Origin: BPGL01 sp035463115 | GTDB lineage: Bacteria > Actinomycetota > UBA4738 > HRBIN12 | Assembly: GCA_035463115.1 (NCBI GenBank) | Contig: DATHTO010000149.1 | Coordinates: 1 to 64,000 of the forward strand | Reading direction: 5' to 3' | Length of the DNA stretch: 64,000 nt | Shown: positions 59,908 through 64,000 of the stretch, one piece after another | Layout: each line of letters opens with the position of its first letter | How positions within the stretch are numbered: the first letter of the stretch is position 1 | Notes under the pieces: model-generated | What the model was told of the DNA's origin: nothing | Databases searched by the model: none | What the model saw: only the letters and a program-made list of their open reading frames with translations | Made by a program: the position numbers and the translations under genes

Positions 59908-60120
59908 TCAGGATGCAGAGGTCCGGCGTCGCCGCAGCGTCGCGCCGACGCCGCCGCCCGCGTACGTCGGGACGACGACGCGGGTGCCGTCGGCGAACTC
60001 GACGAGGGCGTTCCGCGGTCGTGCGCGCCCGCTCCGGGCGAGGATCCGGCACGGCCGTCCGACCCAGCGCGGCGACGTCCCTCTCGCGCCGACGAAGACG
60101 TGCGTGAACGGTCCTTCCAT
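59908..60120 (-). CDS. small basic protein of unknown function
   Basis: This 70-residue protein begins MEGPFTHVFVGARGTSPRWV and contains RPCRILARSGRARPRNALVEFADGTRVVVP. Short actinobacterial proteins with the (G)RPCR-(I/V)-L...NALVEF(A/E)DG phrase occur widely and form a small SH3-like barrel. Function is unknown. It lies divergent from the AsnC-like gene. Confidence 0.6.
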   Translation of the reverse strand: MEGPFTHVFVGARGTSPRWVGRPCRILARSGRARPRNALVEFADGTRVVVPTYAGGGVGATLRRRRTSAS

Positions 60121-60218
60121 CCCGCAGACCGTACGACCGCCCGTCGCGACCGACAGCGCGGTTTGCGTCCCCCGAGGACCGGCGGCGAAGATGCGGTTCC
60201 GCGACGAAGGGGGGAACC

Positions 60219-60791
60219 GTGGCCGCCACGGCCGAACCGAACGACTTCGACTACACCGGCCTCCACGCGTTCGGGATGCTGACGGGAGGCGCCCGGTCGC
60301 CCGCGGAGGTGATGGACGGGCTGCGCGCGCTGGGCCGGCCGCCGGAAGGCCCCGTGCTGTGGTCCGGCACGTGCGTCGGCGACTACGTCGGGCTCGTCCA
60401 CGCGCGCGTGGAGAGCCTCGGCGAGCTGCAGGACCTGATCGAGGGTCGGTTCTGGGAGCTCGGCATGCGGGGGAAGTGGGCGCTCGAGCGACGCGTCGCC
60501 GAGGATCGGACCGACGCGGTGGCGCGTCCGATCGGCACGAAACGCAGCACGCCCGAGTACATCGCGATCGCGTCGGTCACCGTCGAACGCGGCGCGCTCC
60601 AAGAGGTGCTCTATGCCGTCGTGCACGTGCCGACGGTCCGCGGTGCGTCGGTCGTGTTCGGCGACGCGGACCTGCTCGTGCAGCTCGGCGGCGACGACTT
60701 CGACGCCGTCGCTTCCTCGGTGGAGGAGGAGCTCCAGGCGATCGACGGCATCGTGCACACGTCGACCGCGTTCAGCGACGGGCGACGGTAG
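60219..60791 (+). CDS. Lrp/AsnC ligand-binding-domain-like protein (RAM fold)
   Basis: This 190-residue protein looks like two alpha/beta ferredoxin-like halves. The C-terminal half (LYAVVHVPTVRGASVVFG then LVQLGGDDFDAVASSVEEEL, ending HTSTAFS) fits the RAM domain of Lrp/AsnC regulators. No HTH is present, so it is a stand-alone amino-acid or effector-binding protein. AAGGGGGGAACC precedes the GTG at 60219. The first half is a weaker relative. Confidence 0.75.
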   Translation: MAATAEPNDFDYTGLHAFGMLTGGARSPAEVMDGLRALGRPPEGPVLWSGTCVGDYVGLVHARVESLGELQDLIEGRFWELGMRGKWALERRVAEDRTDAVARPIGTKRSTPEYIAIASVTVERGALQEVLYAVVHVPTVRGASVVFGDADLLVQLGGDDFDAVASSVEEELQAIDGIVHTSTAFSDGRR

Positions 60792-60836
60792 GCACCCGGG
60801 TCGGATCGATCAGGGGCGCGACGGGAGGCGGCCGCG

Positions 60837-63800
60837 TCACGCCGACGAGGCGCGCACCCGTGCGGCGCGACCGACCGCGCCCTTCGCCTCGTAGCGGTCG
60901 ACCGCGTCGCGGAGCAGCCCGGGCGGATCGACGCCACCGCTCGCGAGGGTGACGCGAGCGTCCGCCTGCAGCAGCAGGAGGTCCGTCGCGTCGGCGATGC
61001 GGAGCGCCTCGGCGGCCAGGCGTTCCGCGGCCGCGGCGTCGTCGCGGGCCGACGCGATGGCCGCGCGCACCGCCGTCGACGTCACGGCGACCTCCGGATC
61101 CGACGTGCTCGCCTGATGCTCGAGGCCCGCGACGAGCGACTCCGCGCCCGAGATGTCGTCGGCCCGCACGAGCACGTCGGCGAGCGTCGCCGCCGCCACG
61201 CCGGTGTTCAGGGCGTCTCCTTGTTCCGCGAAGAAGGCGTGGACGGACCGCCGATCCGCGATCGCGCCGTCGAGGTCCCCGTCCTCGAGCCGGATCACGG
61301 CGTCGGTCTCGGCGGACGCCGCGAGCCATCGACGTTGCCCGAGGTCCTCGAACGTCGACCGCGCGGCCGCGAGCGCCGCGCGGGCCTCGTCGATCCGCCC
61401 GACGAGGGCGAACGCCTGCGCCTCGGTGAGACGCAGCGTCGCGAGCGCGAGGCGATCGCCGGGCACGACCGACCCGAGGGCACGCAGGCGGCGGAGCACC
61501 TCGTCGAGCGGTGTCGGTCCGAGCAGCAGTCCGGTCGCCAGCAGCGGCGCGGCCTCGTGCATCGCCCGTGGGTCGCCGCATCGTTCCGCCGCGGCGATCG
61601 CCCGTTCCGCCGCCTCGACCATCGCCGCTCCTCGCCCCTCGACCCACGACACCAGCGCCAGGTCGGTGAACGCCGTCGCGAGATCGCTCTCGGCGCCCTC
61701 GGCCTCGAACCGCGGGATCGCGGCCTCGAGCTGCTCGCGGTAGCCCGCGGGCGGGAGCGCCGACGGGTCGCGCAGGAACGAGAGGTGGGCGCGTTGCATC
61801 GTCGCCCGGACGGTCACGAGGTCGTCGGGGGCGCGCGCGGCCTCGAACAGCTCGTCGACGGCGCGTTCGGCGCCGTCGATGTCGCCGGCGTACAGGCGCG
61901 CGGAATGGAGGTCCGCGAGGGCCTCGGCGCGCGCGGGATGCCGGCTCGGCAGCAGCTCCGCGGCGCGCGCGAGCAGCGTCGCCGCGGATGAGACATCCCC
62001 GCGCGACGACGCCGCGCGGCCCGCGCTCGTGAGCCGCACGCCCGCGCGTTCCGCCAGCTCGTCGACCGCGCTCGAGCGCGAGCCCAGCTCGCGCAACGTG
62101 GCCGTCGCCCGGTCGAGGTGGGAGCCGGCGCGGGCGTCGTCGTCGCTGCCGTCCGCGACCGCGACGTGCAGGTCGACCCGAACCTGCTTCGGAACCGCCT
62201 GGTACGCGGCGTCGCGGATCAGGGCCTGGCGGAACCGCCAGCTCGGGTCGCCGCCGCCGGGATCGCGGACGACGAGATCACGGTCGGCGAGTCGCGCGAG
62301 CACGTCGGCGACGTCGCGTCCGTACAGCCGCGCCACCTCGTCGCTCCGGAACGTCGTGCCGAGCACCGCCGCGCGCTCGAGCACCGCGCGCTCGTCGTCG
62401 GCGAGCGCGTCGACGCGCGCATCGAGGAGCGACATCACGGTCGGCGGCACGGGCAGATCGGTGACGGCCGGAGCGTTCGCCGGAACGTCGGTCGCCGTCC
62501 GAGCGTCGGTCGCCGCGCCGAGCGCCGCGATGACCTCCTCGATGAAGAAGGGATTGCCGTCGGCGATCTCCACGATCCGCCTGCGGAGCGCGTCCTCGGA
62601 CGACGGCAGCAGCCACGCGACGAGCTCGGCGCCCTCGTCGGCGCCGAGCGGCTCGAGGCTGACGGTGATCGCGCCGGGTGCGCGCGCCCACGTCGGATGC
62701 TGCAGCAAGATCTCGGGCCGACCGGCGCACACGATCAGGAGGGGCGCGTCCCGCGTGTGCTCCGCGACGTGCCGCAGCACGTCGAGCATCTCGGGTGTCG
62801 CGTGGTGGACGTCCTCGACGACGAGGGCGACCCCGGCCGACGACCGACGCGCCACGCCGGCGATGAAGGCGCGCAGCGTCGCGGCCCGATCCGCGCCCGC
62901 GAGCGGCGCGCCGCCGAGGCCGATCGACGCGACGAGGCGACCGATGTCGTCGGGTGTCGTTCCCGCGTCGGCGAGCGCCGCACGGATGGCGGCGGGGGGA
63001 TCGTCGGGCGCCGTTCCGACGGCGCGTGTGACGATCTCGGCCAGCGGTCGCATCGGCGACGCCTCGCCGGTCGGGGCGCACCTCCCACGGAGGGTCGTCA
63101 GGTCGGTGTGCCGCGACTCGAAGTCCTCGACGATGCGTGACTTCCCGACGCCCGCCTCGCCGACGACGTTCACGACGCGGCAGCGACGTTGCGCGAGCAC
63201 GCTGCCCAACGCGTCGTCGAGCAGACGGAGCTCCGCACGCCGGCCGACGATGGGACCGGAGGCCTGAGCGGCCCCGTCGTCGACGGCGACGAGCTCCGCC
63301 ACCGGAACGCCGTCCTCCCCGAACCCCTTCAACGCCGCCCGCGGAAGTTCCCGGACCTCGGCGCGGCGGCGGATGCGCGCCGCCGTCTCGCCGTCGACGA
63401 GGATCTGACCGGGCGCGGCGGCCTGTTCCAGGCGAGCAGCGAGGTTCACCGACGATCCGATCACGAACGGCTCGTCCGGCGCGGCCGGCCCCGCCATGAC
63501 CTCGCCCGTGGCGATCCCGGTGCGGATCCGCAACGGGATGCCCCACTCGAGCTCGAGCTCGTCGCTCAGGGCGTCGACCGCGCGCTGGATCTCGATGGCG
63601 GCGCGCGCGGCGCGCAGCGCGTCGTCCTCATGGATCCGCGGGAACCCGAACACGGCCATGACCGCGTCGCCGACGAACTTCTCGAGGCTCCCGCCGTGGC
63701 GGAGCACGCAGGCGCGCGTCGTGTCGTAGAAGCGGCTGAGGATGTGATGCGCCGTCTCGGCGTCGGCCTCGCGTCCGAGCTCCGTCGACGACACGAGGTC

Positions 63801-63920
63801 GCAGAACAGCGTCGTGACGGCTCGCCGCGTCCGCGCGACGGTGTGAGCGAGTGGGCGCCCGCACGACGAGCAGTACCGGGCGTCGGCCGGGTTCTCGGTG
63901 CCGCAGCTCTGACAGGTCGT
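60837..63920 (-). CDS. zinc-ribbon / class III cyclase / AAA / TPR regulator with an ACG at the natural start
   Basis: This protein of about 1027 residues has a zinc ribbon (TTCQSCGTENPADARYCSSC, about 1-24) followed by a class III cyclase domain (about 32-195). The cyclase has LFCDLVSSTELG, LEKFVGDAVMAVFG (substrate Lys and metal Asp kept) and SSVNLAARLE (Asn and Arg kept; substrate Asp is Ser). An AAA/STAND ATPase (about 215-480; GEAGVGKSRIVEDF, VALVVEDVHHATPE) and a long TPR array complete it. Close relatives start MTTCPxCGxENP. Here that codon is ACG at 63920, 7 bases after AAGGAG, and the frame upstream reaches TAG without ATG, GTG or TTG. A GTG at 63794 would remove the ribbon and the first metal Asp. 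Confidence 0.75.
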   Translation of the reverse strand, partial: TTCQSCGTENPADARYCSSCGRPLAHTVARTRRAVTTLFCDLVSSTELGREADAETAHHILSRFYDTTRACVLRHGGSLEKFVGDAVMAVFGFPRIHEDDALRAARAAIEIQRAVDALSDELELEWGIPLRIRTGIATGEVMAGPAAPDEPFVIGSSVNLAARLEQAAAPGQILVDGETAARIRRRAEVRELPRAALKGFGEDGVPVAELVAVDDGAAQASGPIVGRRAELRLLDDALGSVLAQRRCRVVNVVGEAGVGKSRIVEDFESRHTDLTTLRGRCAPTGEASPMRPLAEIVTRAVGTAPDDPPAAIRAALADAGTTPDDIGRLVASIGLGGAPLAGADRAATLRAFIAGVARRSSAGVALVVEDVHHATPEMLDVLRHVAEHTRDAPLLIVCAGRPEILLQHPTWARAPGAITVSLEPLGADEGAELVAWLLPSSEDALRRRIVEIADGNPFFIEEVIAALGAATDARTATDVPANAPAVTDLPVPPTVMSLLDARVDALADDERAVLERAAVLGTTFRSDEVARLYGRDVADVLARLADRDLVVRDPGGGDPSWRFRQALIRDAAYQAVPKQVRVDLHVAVADGSDDDARAGSHLDRATATLRELGSRSSAVDELAERAGVRLTSAGRAASSRGDVSSAATLLARAAELLPSRHPARAEALADLHSARLYAGDIDGAERAVDELFEAARAPDDLVTVRATMQRAHLSFLRDPSALPPAGYREQLEAAIPRFEAEGAESDLATAFTDLALVSWVEGRGAAMVEAAERAIAAAERCGDPRAMHEAAPLLATGLLLGPTPLDEVLRRLRALGSVVPGDRLALATLRLTEAQAFALVGRIDEARAALAAARSTFEDLGQRRWLAASAETDAVIRLEDGDLDGAIADRRSVHAFFAEQGDALNTGVAAATLADVLVRADDISGAESLVAGLEHQASTSDPEVAVTSTAVRAAIASARDDAAAAERLAAEALRIADATDLLLLQADARVTLASGGVDPPGLLRDAVDRYEAKGAVGRAARVRASSA

Positions 63921-64000
63921 CGTCGCGCTCCTTCGAGGCTCGCAACGCGGAGGCTACGCCACGTCCGCCGAGGCCGTTCGTCGTCGCCTCGAGCATCGGC

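Overview
The window is uniformly GC-rich (about 70 percent by eye) and tightly packed. GTG starts are frequent, genes often overlap by 1 to 4 bases (ATGA, GTGA, TGATG), and many starts sit 6 to 9 bases after a TAnnnT box, which suggests leaderless transcripts. Gene content (sigma-B-type stress parts, class III cyclases fused to AAA/TPR modules, HD-GYP/LuxR, LivM-LivG fusion, cyanophycin genes) points to a high-GC actinobacterium-like organism. A high-GC Chloroflexota cannot be excluded. I saw no insertion sequence, phage, CRISPR array, rRNA or tRNA.

Layout. 0.4-8.9 kb is a stress and regulation zone: Hsp20, a dual UspA protein fused to a Rieske domain, a DUF2269-like membrane protein, a PPOX/F420-type enzyme, a CBS pair, a ZIP transporter, a MEDS-STAS sensor coupled to an RsbW-like ATPase, small unknown proteins and a Phd/VapC-type toxin-antitoxin pair. 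9-18 kb has a secreted NTR-like/propeller protein, a methyltransferase, a cyclase-AAA-TPR regulator, the threonine degradation pair tdh-kbl and two tiny Cys-rich genes, one metallothionein-like. 18-25 kb has a crotonase, a secreted HExxH protease and two more cyclase-domain proteins. 25-32 kb is a cyanophycin locus (cphB-cphA) facing a CphA-like paralogue that lacks the ATP-grasp domain. 32-38.7 kb holds an RsbW-like protein, SRPBCC, CHRD, a flavin monooxygenase, an HD-GYP/LuxR regulator and a PLP decarboxylase.

37-48 kb is one nutrient-use locus. A divergent pair of operons encodes a branched-chain-type ABC transporter with an M20 peptidase and a PLP decarboxylase on one side, and an RpiR regulator, a glutamine-synthetase-like ligase and an amidohydrolase on the other. 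48-52.6 kb is mixed: DinB-like, secreted and ABM proteins, an Fpg/Nei glycosylase and a homocysteine methyltransferase family enzyme. 52.7-57 kb is a co-directional set consisting of an OmpR/histidine kinase pair, two acidic His/Asp-rich surface proteins and two cupredoxin lipoproteins with three copper-site-like domains. The right end holds an orphan SdhA-like flavoprotein with a DoxX-like partner and a zinc-ribbon/cyclase/AAA/TPR giant whose natural start position reads ACG.

Links between genes. The RsbW-like and STAS proteins, together with several GTTTCC/GTTCGG-N12-15-GGGTA(T/G) promoters in front of small stress genes, suggest a general stress regulon of the sigma-B/sigma-F kind running through the window. 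The strongest candidates for something undescribed are the ATP-grasp-less CphA partner, the acidic-protein/cupredoxin two-component cluster, the Usp-Usp-Rieske fusion and the liv/ligase/amidohydrolase locus. All functions here are read from sequence only; no database search was run.
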